Below, piece by piece: positions 1 to 10,289 of a stretch of 64,000 nt of DNA. Every line of letters starts with the position of its first letter. The first letter of the stretch is position 1. Origin of the DNA: Neoceratodus forsteri (Eukaryota; Chordata; Ceratodontiformes; Ceratodontidae); contig CM028131.1 of NCBI GenBank assembly GCA_016271365.2, positions 281,478,001 to 281,542,000 on the forward strand. The letters run 5' to 3'. The translations under genes were made by a program, and so were the position numbers. The notes beneath the pieces were generated by a model. The model ran no database searches. It had not been told where the DNA came from and saw only the letters and a list, made by a program, of their open reading frames with translations.

Positions 1-61
1 AGTCTTCCTTTTTTTTTGTAGCTGAGCACAAGCTTCTGTGTGATGAACCAAGCAGCCTTTA

Positions 62-560
62 CTGCAGTGAAGCTTGCCTGAAGCTGGTTCTCCAGCTGGA
101 CGGGGTCTGAGTTCTTAGTGTAATATAACCACGTCATCAACATACAGGAGGATTTGCACCAGGCGGGCGCGGGAGGTTGCTGAGGAAGACGCTGAAAAGG
201 AATGGTCCCAGAATTGACCTTGGCAAACAGGAAGTTTGGATGAAAGGGCGCCTCCTATTCTTACCTGCTGTGATCAGCCCGTGAGATAACCAGTAAACCA
301 TCTTAGGTGTCTTTTTCCCAGTACTGTTTTGTACTGCACTGCCTCGTAAGGATAGGGAGTGAGGTGCAGCAGAAAATGACCGTAGCCCGCTGTGGTCTTG
401 GGGGTGATAGCTGAGCAAAGAAATGGGCCCAGTGTGGGGCAGTCTGCTGGCAGTAGTCCCATAGCTGTTCTGGAGAGATGAGGGAGAAAGTATGAATGCT
501 CAATGACTGTGCCAAGAGGGAATGGTAGCAGAAGCAAGGAGAAGAGTAGTAGACAGAAGA
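62..560 (-). pseudogene. Non-LTR reverse transcriptase remnant
   Basis: A decayed RT fragment reads on the minus strand. One frame gives the motif SILGPFLFSVFLSNL, matching the conserved GxxQGSxLGPxLF block of LINE RTs. About 40 bases downstream, in another frame, is QILLYVDDVVILH, the catalytic YxDD box, near 120-150. A frameshift therefore lies between them at about 165-185. The tyrosine-valine form (YVDD) differs from the FADD/CADD boxes of the CR1 elements elsewhere in the window, so this is probably another LINE clade. The downstream part of the element would lie outside the window to the left. It is a pseudogene; family assignment below the level of LINE RT is not possible. Confidence 0.55.
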
Positions 561-854
561 AATAGGTTGTCATAGTGACAGAAAAGTAGTTGGAATCTAC
601 AGAAGTGGGTCCAGAAGCTTGGAATTAGAAAGCTTGAGCCAGTGGAACCTGGTCTAGGATGAGCCAAGAGGACTGAGATTAAAAACAAGCATTTGTCAAT
701 GCCGAATGTTTGCTTGCTGGCATTGGCAGTGTAGGAGTTAGAGAGATGCATAACAGGAATGGCAGTGAAGCACTGAACTGAAGGCAACCCCACCACCATC
801 CTGCAGAAAAAGTGAAGTCACAAGCGTGCACAGAAACTGCGCAACGCACACCCA

Positions 855-1690
855 TAATGTAATCAGTTTGGGGATATTTACAGCAGATTGTCAACGCAGG
901 CATTTGGGACCTCCGCTCATGAAGTGTCACTGTGATTTGCTGAATCTGTCCCAAACACTGATTTCCCACAGCGACCACACATTTGCGCTGGAAGTGCGAA
1001 ACACATTTCGAGTGTGAAAAATGACAGCTGTACTGTTCATAAGGAAGTGTAGAAAAATGCCAGTGGTGAAAATCGGGACCAGAATATGGCATTCATGAAT
1101 GGCGCAGTAGTTTCCACGCACTGTGAATGCTTATTTAGCAGCGCTTACTATGGACTTCTGCCACTAAATTTTTAACATAGCCATTTTAAGACCTCTGCTC
1201 ATGAACAATGTCACTGTGATTTTCTTAATCTGTCCTGAACATTGATTTTGCACAACGACTGTGCCATTATGCGCTACATGCGCAGAAACACATTTTGGGC
1301 GAGATGTGAAAATGACAGCTATACTGCTCATAAGGAGGTGTGGTAAAATGGCAATGTTGAAAATCTGGAGTGAAAATATTAAAAATTTGCGAGCTTACAA
1401 GCGTGCATAGGAACTGCACAACACACACTAAATGATCAGTAATTTTGGAATTTTCGCAAATTTTTCAACTAGTGTTTTAAGGGCCTATCTCATGAACTGT
1501 GACACTGTCGTTTGTAATCGGTCCCGAAAGGTGGTTCCGTGCAGTGACCTCGAAATCACCTTCCGGGGCTGATTAACACCATGACAGTGCCAGAATTCAT
1601 GAGGAGGGGTCCCAAAAACCCCATGTTGAAAATTTGGTGAAACAATTCCCCAAAATGGCCGACATATACACCTAAGTTGAAAAAAAAAAA
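855..1690. repeat. Three ~290-bp tandem palindromic units
   Basis: Three diverged units start near 855, 1,150 and 1,440. Each carries a left motif like CTCATGAACARTGTCACTG, a central CTGTCCYGAA-like segment, and a right motif TGACAGCTRTACTGYTCATA followed by an AGGAGGTGT-like tail. Left and right motifs are roughly inverted copies (CTCATGAAC versus GTTCATAAG), so each unit can fold on itself. Related units occur at 59,960-60,530. I see no coding potential. It could be a satellite founded by a MITE, or old nested copies of one MITE. Confidence 0.55.
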
Positions 1691-1929
1691 CATTTATGCC
1701 ACTATACAGCTTACCAGCATTTCTTCAGTTCGCAGTCAGCTTTGAAAGAGTGCAGCGTGTTCCAGTCCACGAAGATCTCTGCGTTAGGATCCAGAGGTAA
1801 GTGTGAATTCGGGGGTGTGGGGAGGTGGGCGCGGGTTGGGGTGGGGCTAGACAATCAACAAGGGACCGTTTTTGTTTTCAGGTGTTTTTTCTTTCTAGGA
1901 AGACAACGTGGGACTGTGCCATGCTGGGA

Positions 1930-2290
1930 AGGAGGCTCTGGCGTGGCAGCTAGTTTTTTGGGGTCCAGTGGGTGGACAGGATTGGGCACCTGTCGGCCAG
2001 CCTGAGCATGTGCTGCGGCTGGGGTGGGCTCCCAGCGCAGCAACTGGAAATCTGTGGTTTTGTTTTTTTTGGGGAGGGAGTTGTTGAGTAGAGCCAACGG
2101 GGACTGGGCACCCCTGCCACCATGCTCACTTCTGCCACGCTGGATGGGCTCCCAGCGTGGCATCTAGAAGTCTGGGGGGCGCAGAGCCCAGCGGGGATTG
2201 GGCACCCCGTCAGCCATACTGTGTCTTGATGGGGGAGGCGCAGAACTGCGCTGGGGTGAGCTCCCAGTGTGCTACTTGAGTGTTTGGGAT
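1930..2290. repeat. GC-rich minisatellite, ~110-130 bp units
   Basis: About three and a half diverged units share the phrases GGGCTCCCAGCGYGGCA, then a TCTGG-like step, then GGGAYTGGGCACCC and a GCCA(T/C)-rich segment. Unit starts are near 1,930, 2,020, 2,140 and 2,250. Spacing is irregular because of T- and G-run insertions (for example 2,060-2,080). The tract is unusually GC-rich for this window. Short open frames across it are by-products of the composition. Confidence 0.5.
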
Positions 2291-2304
2291 GGGGGACTTC
2301 AAGG

Positions 2305-2494
2305 GAGCTGTCTATGACAGTCTGCTCAGGATGCAGTGCTGAGTGTAGGTAGTTCGCATACTGCCGACGGCAGTATGTAAATTACCTGCTGACGTCAGTA
2401 TGCAAATTGTCTACACATTACAACTGATGATTGCAGCAGTTTTCCGCTTTCAACTGTATGCCACTGCATTCTGAATGGCTGTCACAGACAGCTC
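2305..2494. repeat. 190-bp foldback element
   Basis: The left end GAGCTGTCTATGACAG (2,305) is the inverted copy of the right end CTGTCACAGACAGCTC (2,479-2,494), with further complementarity inward (ATGCAGTG versus CACTGCAT). The loop contains a second short palindrome, GCATACTGCCGACGGCAGTATG-like, near 2,353. This fits a non-autonomous DNA transposon of MITE size, superfamily unknown. Confidence 0.5.
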
Positions 2495-2859
2495 GGACAA
2501 TCATTAGCACGGTGCAGCCGCACCTGCAAAAGGGAACAGGACATTGGGACTGGAGGAGGCACACCTACGAAAACATGTATGGTGGCACTATGTTTCTTGC
2601 ACATGCGTGCAAGCAAACGTAATAAGAATTAGCTGAAGGCAGGGTTCTCAGCAGGTGCTGGAGTGAGTGAGCACAGTATTCTGGTAAGGTTATACAGACA
2701 GGATATGCTGGCAAGTGTTAAAGCAGTGGTGTCAAAGGGACTACGTTAGCCCTTTAAGACCGAATACTACCTTAGCTCACACCCAATGAGCGAGGGGCTG
2801 TAGGATCTGGAGGGCAAAGGAGCATTTAATAAAGGTTGGGGGTGGGAGTGGGGGGCGTG

Positions 2860-3245
2860 AAATTTGCAGCTAAGCTAAGAGTGCTGAAACACTTAAAAGT
2901 TAAAAAATACACTTTTTTTTTTTTTTTTTTTTTTTTTATGAGGGAGCAGAGCTAAGCTGAGCGGTGCTGGAAAGCCGAGAATCAAAATTCGTCCTGGCAG
3001 CAGTGAGGGAGCTCAGGATGCAGGCTTGTGGAAAAGTGAATCGGAGGCAAAAAGCTCTTAGTTAGCTAATAGCAGTCCAGGCTTAAGGCGCTAAAATTGA
3101 GAATCTGAGCTCCATTGTTCCCAGCTTCTGAAGCAGACTGTACCTTGAATGGATGGCAGCAGGCAAGTGGCAGAGGCGGGCAGAAGCCACGCCACGGGGA
3201 CAGCACACCCGGGTGGGGGCTCTGGATCTGGAGAAGAGAAAAGTA
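2860..3245 (+). repeat. Interspersed repeat X, copy 1
   Basis: This segment is repeated in the same orientation at 9,790-10,280. Shared landmarks in order are TTTGCAGCTAAGCTA, CTGAAACAC-TAAAAGTTAA, TCCTGGCAGCAGTGAGGGAG, GCTTAAGGCGCTAAAA, and GAATGGATGGCAGCAGGCAA. By eye the copies are about 85% identical. A run of 25 T at 2,913-2,937 interrupts this copy. DIRS-A lies between the two copies. No protein family is recognised. Confidence 0.65.
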
Positions 3246-3411
3246 CAAGGATTAGAATGCTTAGTTACAGGAAGGGGTTGGGTAGTCTGAGAGGACTTTC
3301 GTCAGAGGGCGATTTAGGTAATCAGTGGGCAGGGGTTAGAGACAATTGAGGGGCAGGCAGGGGGCAGGGCGGGTCAGCACCGAGGCACCGAACAGAAAGA
3401 GAAGAACGAAA

Positions 3412-3600
3412 AATACAGGTTACTCACCTGTAACAGGAGTTCTAGAAATGGTATATGTTGTTCATCCACACTTATTGGCAGGTTCCTTGCCGCTTTAAAT
3501 CTTGCCAGAAGGTCTTCAAGCTGGCTCCTCCCACCCACCCGGGTGGTAAAACTCTCGGCTCCGCCCCATGACGCCAGATCTGGCCCGCTGGAAGCTCAGG
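3412..3600. repeat. DIRS-A inverted terminal repeat, 3' side
   Basis: Reading inward from the left, this repeat runs TTCTAG, then a CATCCACACTTATTGGCAGG-like block, then CTTTAAATCTTGCC, AAGGTCTTCAAGCTGGCTCC and CCACCC-GGGTGGTAAAACTCTC. The inverse appears at 9,090-9,225. Bases 3,412-3,444 (TACAGGTTACTCACCTGT...) extend beyond the part shared with the other end but are matched inside the ICR, as expected for the extended DIRS terminus. Confidence 0.82.
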
Positions 3601-3624
3601 TTGTGCGTCGAAGCCGGGGAGGTC

Positions 3625-3737
3625 GGGTGGTTTGTGTGGATGAACAACATATACCATTCCTAGAACTCCTGTTACAGGTGAGTAACCTGTATTTCTAGGG
3701 ACATGGATATGTTGTTCATCCACACTTATTGGCAGAC
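3625..3737. other. DIRS-A internal complementary region (ICR)
   Basis: This segment fuses the inverse of the left terminus (GAACAACATATACCATTCCT, then AACTCCTGTTACAGGTGAGT) directly to the right terminus (TATTTCTAGGGACATGGATA, then TTGTTCATCCACACTTATTG). In DIRS biology the ICR is the template that bridges both ends and lets cDNA close into a circle. Its position between the recombinase frame and the 3' ITR is the canonical one. It has diverged little from the ends, so the copy is not among the oldest. Confidence 0.82.
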
Positions 3738-3785
3738 TCCTAGCAGTTCTCCGGGAGGAGGGAGGCAAGGCGCACACCCCAATAC

Positions 3786-4830
3786 TTACTTGGGAAATAA
3801 GGACTGGAGAACCGAGGCCCCAAAACCAGCATCCCGGCGTGACACAAGGTCGACGTGGTAATGGGTAATAAAGGTGTGTGCTGACTTCCAGGTAGCAGCC
3901 CTGCAGATTTCCTGGATAGGAACGTCCCTGGAAGCAGCCACCGATGCAGCAGTATGACGGGTAGAATGAGCTCTTATCCCTCTGGGAGGCTCCATGCCTG
4001 CCAACTTATAGCAGCGATCTATGCAGGAGGTGACCCACCTGCCTATCGTCCGCTTGGCTGCAGGTCTGCCAGGTGCGGCTTCAGCGTAGGTGACAAACAG
4101 CTGGCGAACCTCTCCCCGAGAATTTCAGCCGTGCGCTCCTTATAATAAGCGAGCGCCCTTCTAGGGTCCAGAGTATGGAGCCTATATTCGGCCTCCGAGG
4201 TGTGATTGGGGTAGAACAACGGCAGAGTCAGCACCTGGTTAAGGTGAAACTCCGACACCACCTTCGGAAGGAATTTCGGGGTGGGGGCGCAGGACAACCT
4301 TGTCCCTGTGGAAGACCAGGTAAGGAGACTCGATGCAAAGCACCTGGAGCTCTCCCATCCTTCTGGCTGATGTGATAGCCACCAAGAAGGCGGTCTTCCA
4401 CGACAGGTGAGAGAGATCACACCTGTGCATTGGTTCGAATGGCTTGCCCATGAGCTTTGCCAGTACCAGCAGTAAATCCCACGGAGGTGGAGGTTCTCGC
4501 ACCGGAGGGGAAATGTGATCAAGGCCTTTGAAAAAGCGCCCGACCACCTTTTCCTGCGCCACCGACTGCTTCCCGGCCCGTGCCCGTAAGCAGAGATGGC
4601 TGCCAGGTGCACCTTTAGGTCGCCGACCTAAGCCCTTGACAGAAAGGGACCATAATAGTCCAAAATGCTTGCCACAGAACAGGAGGAAGGTCCAAGCCCT
4701 TGCCCTGACACCAAATGGAGAATCTCTTCCATTTGAAGGCGTAGCATTTTCTGGTCGACTCCTTACGGGACGCCTCAACAACATTGAGGACCTCGTCGGA
4801 AAGACCCAAGGCCTGGAACTCTAGCCGCTC
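3786..4830 (-). pseudogene. DIRS-A tyrosine recombinase (integrase), frameshifted
   Basis: Remnant of the site-specific recombinase that inserts the circular DNA copy. The N-terminal SAM-like part (LGLSDEVLNVVEAS, near 4,800) is in one frame. The first catalytic arginine is in ITSARRMGELQVL near 4,370. The C-terminal catalytic core, RAHSTRH then ATWKSAHTFITHYHVD (3,840-3,980), supplies H-x-x-R, the Trp/His position and the nucleophilic tyrosine. All catalytic positions are therefore still present, but spread over at least three frames. The region between (LHTLDPRRALAYY, near 4,160) is shared with DIRS-B and DIRS-C. The long open frame 4,615-5,577 is real only in its last ~70 residues. Confidence 0.85.
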
Positions 4831-5190
4831 AGGAACCAGGCCGTCAGGTGCAGGGATTGAAGGTCCGGATGGAACACCTTCCCCTGATTGACTGAAAGCA
4901 GGTCCGGGCGAGCTGGAAGCTGCCTCGGGAGCCTGGAGCTGAGGCTGAGGAGATCTGGGTACCAGAACTGGCGGGGCCAGTCTGGGGCTATCAGGATCAC
5001 CTGCGCCTTGTCCCTCCTTGCTTTGAGAAGCACCTTGTGAATCAAGGGAAATGGGGGAAAGGTGTAGAAGAGGCCCGGGGTCCACAGCCTCGAGAAGGCA
5101 TCCCCCTGCAGCGAGCCCTGCTGAGGGGGGCGGGCATGAAACAGCCTCAGCTTCGCGTTCTCCCTGGAGGCAAACAGGTCCACCTGAGGT
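4821..5190 (-). pseudogene. DIRS-A methyltransferase-like domain
   Basis: This 120-residue open segment lies between RNase H and recombinase. It reads DLFASRENAKLRLF, then DAFSRLW, YTFPPFPLIHKVLLKA and QVILIAPDWPRQFWYPDLL. The order D-FA-x-x-N-A, F-x-PPF and a final hydrophobic strand resembles phage-type DNA N6-adenine methyltransferases. A Dam-like domain is known between RT/RH and the recombinase in many DIRS elements. The same block recurs in DIRS-B (VDLFACRQNAK, YVFPPIPLL). Activity cannot be judged because it is a detached frame in a broken element. Confidence 0.6.
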
Positions 5191-5725
5191 GTGCCCCAGT
5201 GGGAGAACAGATCTTATACTACCTCCGGCAGGAGAGACCATTCGTGAGATGCAGCCCCTATCCGGCTCAGGGCATCGGCCAGGGTGTTGGAGGCTCCTGC
5301 CACATGAATGGCTAGGAGATCCGCCTCCAAGCTCTGCACGAGTGACCAAATGCGGAGAGCTTCCTTGCATAGAAGCATGGAGCGCGTCCCGCCCTGGCGG
5401 TTCAGGTAGTACATGGTCGTGGTATTGTCCGTCTGGACTCAGACCACTTGACCCCGGAGAAACGGAGCAAAGGCGGTGAGAGCTAGGCGGACCACTCGGA
5501 GCTCCAGCAGGTTGATGTGGCATCGGGACTCCCGGGGGACCAGAGGCCGTGCACTCTGTGTTCCCCCAGATGTGCACCCCAACCCATCAGAGAGGCATCG
5601 GTCGATAGAGAGACCGTCGGCTCGGGGCGGACAAGCGGGATGCCCTCCTGCAAATGGAATGGAAAGGTCCAACACTGGAGAGCGTTCCACATCTCCTGGG
5701 TCACTATCACTAGCTGGTCCAAAGG
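5190..5725 (-). pseudogene. DIRS-A RNase H domain
   Basis: RNase H degrades template RNA during cDNA synthesis. The acidic residues are recognisable: STDASLMGWGAHLG (first Asp, near 5,600), INLLELRVVRLAL (Glu, near 5,500), QTDNTTTMYYLN (second Asp, near 5,420) and HVAGASNTLADALSR (His/Asp box, near 5,290). They fall in three frames. Upstream it joins the RT through the connection segment (LRLLGLMAA, HWARWHMRPLQWGL), which is typical of DIRS and Ngaro elements. Confidence 0.8.
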
Positions 5726-5734
5726 ATCGCAGCG

Positions 5735-6620
5735 TTATGACCACTGGCTGGCCAGTCCCCACTGAAGGGGGCGCATGTGCCAGCGGGCCCAATGGACCAC
5801 GCTGGTACAGGCCGCCATGAGACCCAGAAGGCGCAGGAAGTCCCGGGAAGGGCGCGATTGCCCAACCAGAAATGATTGGGCAAAGGAGGTAAGAACCTCG
5901 GCCCTGTCTGCCGGGAGTCGTGCTCTGGCTCGAAGAGAGTCGAGCTCTGCCCCGATGAACAGAATCACCTGCTTTGGCTCCAGTTCCGACTTGGCCTCGT
6001 TGATGAGAAGGCCAACTCGAGAGCAAACCTGGAGGGCCAGATCTCTGACCGCTTCCACCTCCCGCCTGGAGGCGCGGCGTATCAGCCAATCGTCCGGTAA
6101 GGGGTACTCGACTCCTCGGCGCCAAGAGGGAATGCTGTCACCACTGCCATGCATTTGGTGAAGACCCTGGGAGCTGGAGATAAGCCAAGGGCATGGCTCG
6201 AACTCGAAGGGATCCCTCCGCTAAGCGGAGGAATCTCTGATGTGACGGACGGATAGATGAAAGCACACGCCCTAGGTCCAGAGAGCAGAACCACGCCGCG
6301 GTTCCAGAGATGGTATTATCTGCGCCAGAGTGACCATTCTGAAAGTTCGAGACCTTAGGAACTTGTTCAGGTCTGCAGGTCGAGAATGGGGCGCCAGCCC
6401 CGTCTGTCGGAACCAGGAAATACCTGGACACGAACCCTGGTCTGAAGGGGGTCCCCACCTCCGTGATCACCTCCTTTGGAGGAGGAGAGCGATGTCGGCT
6501 CGGCGAGCCGCCAGTGAGGCTGTGGACCCCGAGGCCCCCCGAGGTGCGACGGCTCTGAAGGGCGGGGCCTGCTCGAATTCCAGAGGTAGGCCTTTTCGCA
6601 CCACCTCCAGTACCCACCTG
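5735..6620 (-). pseudogene. DIRS-A reverse transcriptase
   Basis: RT blocks run in order on the minus strand. GFVSRYFLVP is near 6,440, the first-aspartate block WFCSLDLGRVLSSIRPSHQRFLRL near 6,270 is read here in shortened form (SLDLG), SPAPRVFTKCMAVV is near 6,150, and the metal-binding box is near 6,095. That box reads YPLPDDWLI, whereas the other DIRS copies and the family norm have PYLDD/YLDDWLI, so the motif tyrosine is lost while both aspartates remain. KSELEPKQVILFIGAEL and the downstream connection are in the same frame as the DD box; the blocks before it are in two other frames. Confidence 0.82.
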
Positions 6621-6699
6621 TCCGTGGTAACAGTGGACCAGACGGAAAGGAAGTGTCTGAGCCGTCTCCCCACGGGAGGGGGGAACCAGGGGTGAGGTG

Positions 6700-8960
6700 A
6701 CAGGGATGGGGGCGACACCCCTCAGCCCGTCACTGGGCAGGCTTGGAGGAGGGACCGGCCGAGGAACCTCCTGGGCCTTTACCTCCTGCTTCCTGTTGGA
6801 GGAAGCCGACGGCTTGGGCTTGGGATACCAAGGTCGAGCCTGCTGGCCCTGACGCTGCTGGCCGGAGCGCTGCTGGCGCAGAAGGACGAAAGGGCTTAGG
6901 CTGTGGCTTGCGGCCTTGTCCTTCTGAGCGAAGACACCAAGTCCAAGATAGCATTGGACTTCTCGATCCTCTGTAGGTGACCTTCCACCCCAGGGTCAAG
7001 AGGTCAGTCCCCAAAAGGGAACATCCGCCAACTTGTGCTGGGTATCCAGGCAAAGGTGGATATCCTCAGCCAAGCCCGACGACGATGGCCAGCGGCCGCC
7101 ACAGACCTGGCACATGAGTCCTCGATGTCTAACGAGTCTGAGCTGCTTAGCCACTGCTCCTGTCCTGGTCCCGCACCTGCCTGACGGTAGTCTGCAGATT
7201 CATGGGAAGATGAGGGACAACCTCATCCAGGGAGCCCAACAGGGCGTGAGAAAATGTGCCATGAGGACGGCCGAACTGGCCTCGGACGAACGCCGAGAGG
7301 ACGCAGCATAGACTTTTCGGCCTGCATAATCCAATTTCTTGGATTCCTTGTCAGGAGGTTTGTCCACATCCTCGTGCTCTCGGCACGCCGAAAACGCTGT
7401 TGGTAACCAACCTCGGCCGAGGGTGTTCAAAAACCAGACAGGGAACCGGTAGACCATATCACTTCCTGGCCAACCTGGTCAAGGCGAGGGCAGGAGCAGG
7501 ACGCTGCCAAAGTTCCAAGGCCGGATCCACTATGGCTTCGCCACCGAAAGGCCTCGTAGGAGAATCCCCGCCCAGAATCTCCGTGAGGGGATACCTGTCT
7601 GCTTAGAAACAGGTTTGAGCTTCATCCCGGTGGACTCCGAGATGAGTCGAAGCAACCCTAAGAAGGACGAAGGGCTATCGTCCATTGACTGTCCTCCCGA
7701 GGACTCCAAGTCTATGCGCTTGGAGAAGAGGGAGGAACCATCATCGGACTCAGAAGAGTCCTCAAAGAGCTGCTCGCCCTGAGCCACCTCTCCACCTGCC
7801 GAGGTTTATCGGGAGTGAGGGTGACCGCAGCCTATGGGCAAACCCAAAGCCGACCGAGAATTTTGGTCGGAGCCCCAACTAATGGCTGTGGGCGGAGGTT
7901 CCACCAGAATCGGTGGGGAGCTGGAATTGGCTTTAACAACTGGCTTGAGAACAGGCTCCCGACTAACAACGAGGGGTTGTTTCGCTGCTCTGGTGACAGC
8001 CACTTAATGGCCGGGGAAGACCACTGGGCCGGCTTATTCCCCGTCAAAAGGAGCTGTTGCCACATAAGTTCTCGTACTCTCCGACTTAACTTGCGCCAAG
8101 CCTCCCTCGCCCGAGGAAGAGGAGAGCGCGCGGCGCGCGCTGTGCCGCGTGCCGAGACTGAGACCGCTTATGACGGGCGGGATCGCTGGATCAGCGAGGA
8201 TGTCCGAGACCGAGATCAGAGTCTCGACTTCAGGCTTTGCGGGAAAGCGCAGGAGAAGTGTCGGAAATCAGTACTCCCCGGCTCGGACGATCCCAATCAA
8301 GGCATAGACAGCTGACGGGATCCTCAACCTCCCCACCGGGGAACTGGGAGAGGGGATTCTCAGCTTCCAGTCGACAACTCATTCAACGGGTCGGTAGAAA
8401 ATCTCGACCGCCGATGTGGATTCTCGCCAACAGGCCTGACGGGACACCGGAAGCCAGTGGTCGAAGCTGAGGGGTCAATCGTCGACTGTCGATAAGGGAG
8501 GGGATCTTCTCGGCCCAAGAGCGCGACGGAGAGACTTACTTTGCTCTTTTGGACCTGGAAGAAGGTCCCGAGTAGTTGGACCTCACCTTGGTGAGAGGGT
8601 CAGACAAAGCTCCTTAAAAGAAGCCGAGTAAGAGGCAACCGAGAGAGCGGGACAAATGCTGCAGCCGAGGTTGAAGTGGCCGCGCCGCCTCCTCAAGGCG
8701 ATCATCTGCTCAAGTTGATCCGCCGAGCCCGTCATGGACACCGCCAATCGGGCCTCTTTAGATTTCACTGTGGAATTTTTTCGGGCGCCCCAGTTGTAAT
8801 CTGGGCAGCACGGCTCTTCAAGGACGAGAATGTAAAAGGAAGAGCACAGTCTAGGCCTCATGGGTCGTGCTTCAAGGCCCAGGCAGTAGACGATGCGTGA
8901 GTGCGGATCCGTCCTAGACATCTTCTGCCGCAAGGGCACCTCCAAACGGGAGTCGATTTG
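6700..8960 (-). pseudogene. DIRS-A gag-like region
   Basis: This fills the 5' part of the element between the ITR and the RT, the position of gag in DIRS elements. The best N-terminal candidate begins near 8,925 and contains cysteine pairs (RLCSSF, PCCPDYNW), then a charged and glutamine-rich stretch. Further in, acidic serine-rich segments (SSESDDGSSLFSKR, near 7,740) resemble the acidic middle of the DIRS-B and DIRS-D gag frames. No long frame survives. DIRS gag evolves fast, so the call rests on position and composition rather than on a specific motif. Confidence 0.55.
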
Positions 8961-9089
8961 TCCATCGCAGCCACGAGGAGAAGAAGACTCAAGTATTTTT
9001 GCAAAACTTTTCAATTTTGAACTTTTCAAGAATTAGAACCAGTCTTAAGCATGCAATGCTAAGGAGGGAACCTGAGCTTCCAAGCTGTA

Positions 9090-9225
9090 AGGAAGATCTG
9101 GCGCCATGGGGGAGCGAGAGTTTTACCACCCGGTGGGTGGGAGGAGCCAGCTTGAAGACCTTCCGCAAGATTTAAAGCGCAAGGAACTCTCAATAAGTGT
9201 GTGATGAACATCCATGTCCCTAGAA
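9090..9225. repeat. DIRS-A inverted terminal repeat, 5' side
   Basis: Contains GAGAGTTTTACCACCCGGTG, GGGAGGAGCCAGCTTGAAGA, CCTTCCGCAAGATTTAAAGC and ends CATCCATGTCCCTAGAAA. It is the inverse of 3,445-3,590. The last ~15 bases also match the second half of the ICR, which fixes the outer boundary near 9,225. Confidence 0.82.
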
Positions 9226-9554
9226 AGAAGAAATTAGCTGGGAATGCTGCTGCAAATTTGAGAAACAGGGGGTCTGGTTTTGAAACAATAGAGAGGGGAG
9301 AGCAGAAAGGTAGGGGGAAGGGCGGGTCAGCGCCAAGGATGCCACTGGGGAGAGTATAGATAGAATGCTAGGTGGAGAGCAGGAAACAGCAGATTGAGGG
9401 GAAACAATTATTTCAGAGAACTGTTCATTTATAATGCACAAAAAAATCAAATTAAGCTGTACACCAACTACAGTGCCTACTTATTCAGCAAAATACACAG
9501 TGCAAGCTTATTCAGAGGGATACACAGCAGCAGATAGGAATTTAGGCAGTTTAA

Positions 9555-9725
9555 ACAGTGTTCCTTTTTCAAAGATAATACAAGCTCTATGAATCTCCAG
9601 TTAGGCTTAAAAAAGAAAAAATAATAAGCTCTTTTAGGATTTAAAATAGTGTTTCTTTTCAAAGACAATACAAGCCCTATGAATCTCCAGTTAGGTTTAA
9701 AAAATAAAATGAATTATTTTAGGAT
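9555..9725. repeat. Tandem duplication, ~91-bp unit, AT-rich
   Basis: Two adjacent copies share AGTGTTYCTTTTCAAAGAYA, then ATACAAGCYCTATGAATCTC, then CAGTTAGGYTTAAAAAA and TTTTAGGATTT. They begin near 9,555 and 9,646. The rest of 9,230-9,790 is AT-rich and unclassified apart from a short GGGCGGGTCAGCRCCRAGG phrase (9,322) that also occurs just left of DIRS-A (near 3,370). Confidence 0.6.
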
Positions 9726-9789
9726 TTCAAGAAACTACTAAATAAGGGGCATCTCTACTAAAATGCCACTAAAAATGTACCTAGATCTC

Positions 9790-10280
9790 CCTCTGCTAGA
9801 CACAGAGCTGCAGCTAGTCTGAAGTTTGCAGCTAAGCTACCACACTTTTCAGCCAGAGCACTGAAACACGTAAAAGTTAAGAAAAGACACTTTTTAAGAG
9901 AGAGCAGAGCTGAGCTGTGCTGCAAAGCCAGGGATCAAAATTTGTCCTGGCAGCAGTGAGGGAGCTCAGGATCCAGGCTTGTGGAAAAGCCAATCGGAGG
10001 CAAAAAACTCCTTAAGTTAGTCAATAGCAGTACAGGCTTAAGGCGCTAAAAACTGAGGAGCCTGAGCTCAGTTGTTCCCAGTTTCTGAAGCAGACCGTGA
10101 TTTGAATGGATGGCAGCAGGCAAGTGGCGAGGCAGACGTCAAGCAGAAGCCACGCTGCAGGGACAGCGCACCTGGGTGGGGACTCTGGATCTTGAATGGA
10201 TGGCAGCAGGAGAGTGGCAGAGGTGGGCTGCTGAGCAGAAGCCGCACCACAGGGACAGCGCACCCGGGTGGGCGCTTTGG
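9790..10280 (+). repeat. Interspersed repeat X, copy 2, with internal 85-bp duplication
   Basis: Same repeat and orientation as 2,860-3,245. The segment from TTGAATGGATGGCAGCAGG to TGGGTGGG-CTCTGGATCT occurs twice here (10,100-10,190 and 10,195-10,283) but once in copy 1. Repeat X ends abruptly at about 10,283, where DIRS-D coding sequence begins. Confidence 0.6.
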
Positions 10281-10289
10281 ATCTGCTCT

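Larger units (their letters stand above)
3412..9225 (-). mobile_element. DIRS-A: tyrosine-recombinase retrotransposon with ITRs and ICR
   Basis: A 5.8-kb element on the minus strand has the full DIRS architecture. Inverted terminal repeats lie at 3,445-3,590 and 9,090-9,225. The internal complementary region is at 3,625-3,737, just inside the 3' repeat. Coding remnants run in the order gag-like, reverse transcriptase, RNase H, methyltransferase-like, tyrosine recombinase. DIRS elements integrate by recombinase from a circular intermediate and leave no target duplication, and none is seen here. Every domain is split over several frames, so it is not autonomous. Length is within the usual 4-6 kb range. 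Immediate flanks are repeat X material on both sides. Confidence 0.88.

Noticed and set aside
4615..5577. 320-residue open frame as one protein
   Set aside because: Only its last ~70 residues match the DIRS recombinase. The first 250 are a proline/serine/glycine-rich shadow of the RNase H and methyltransferase-like frames.
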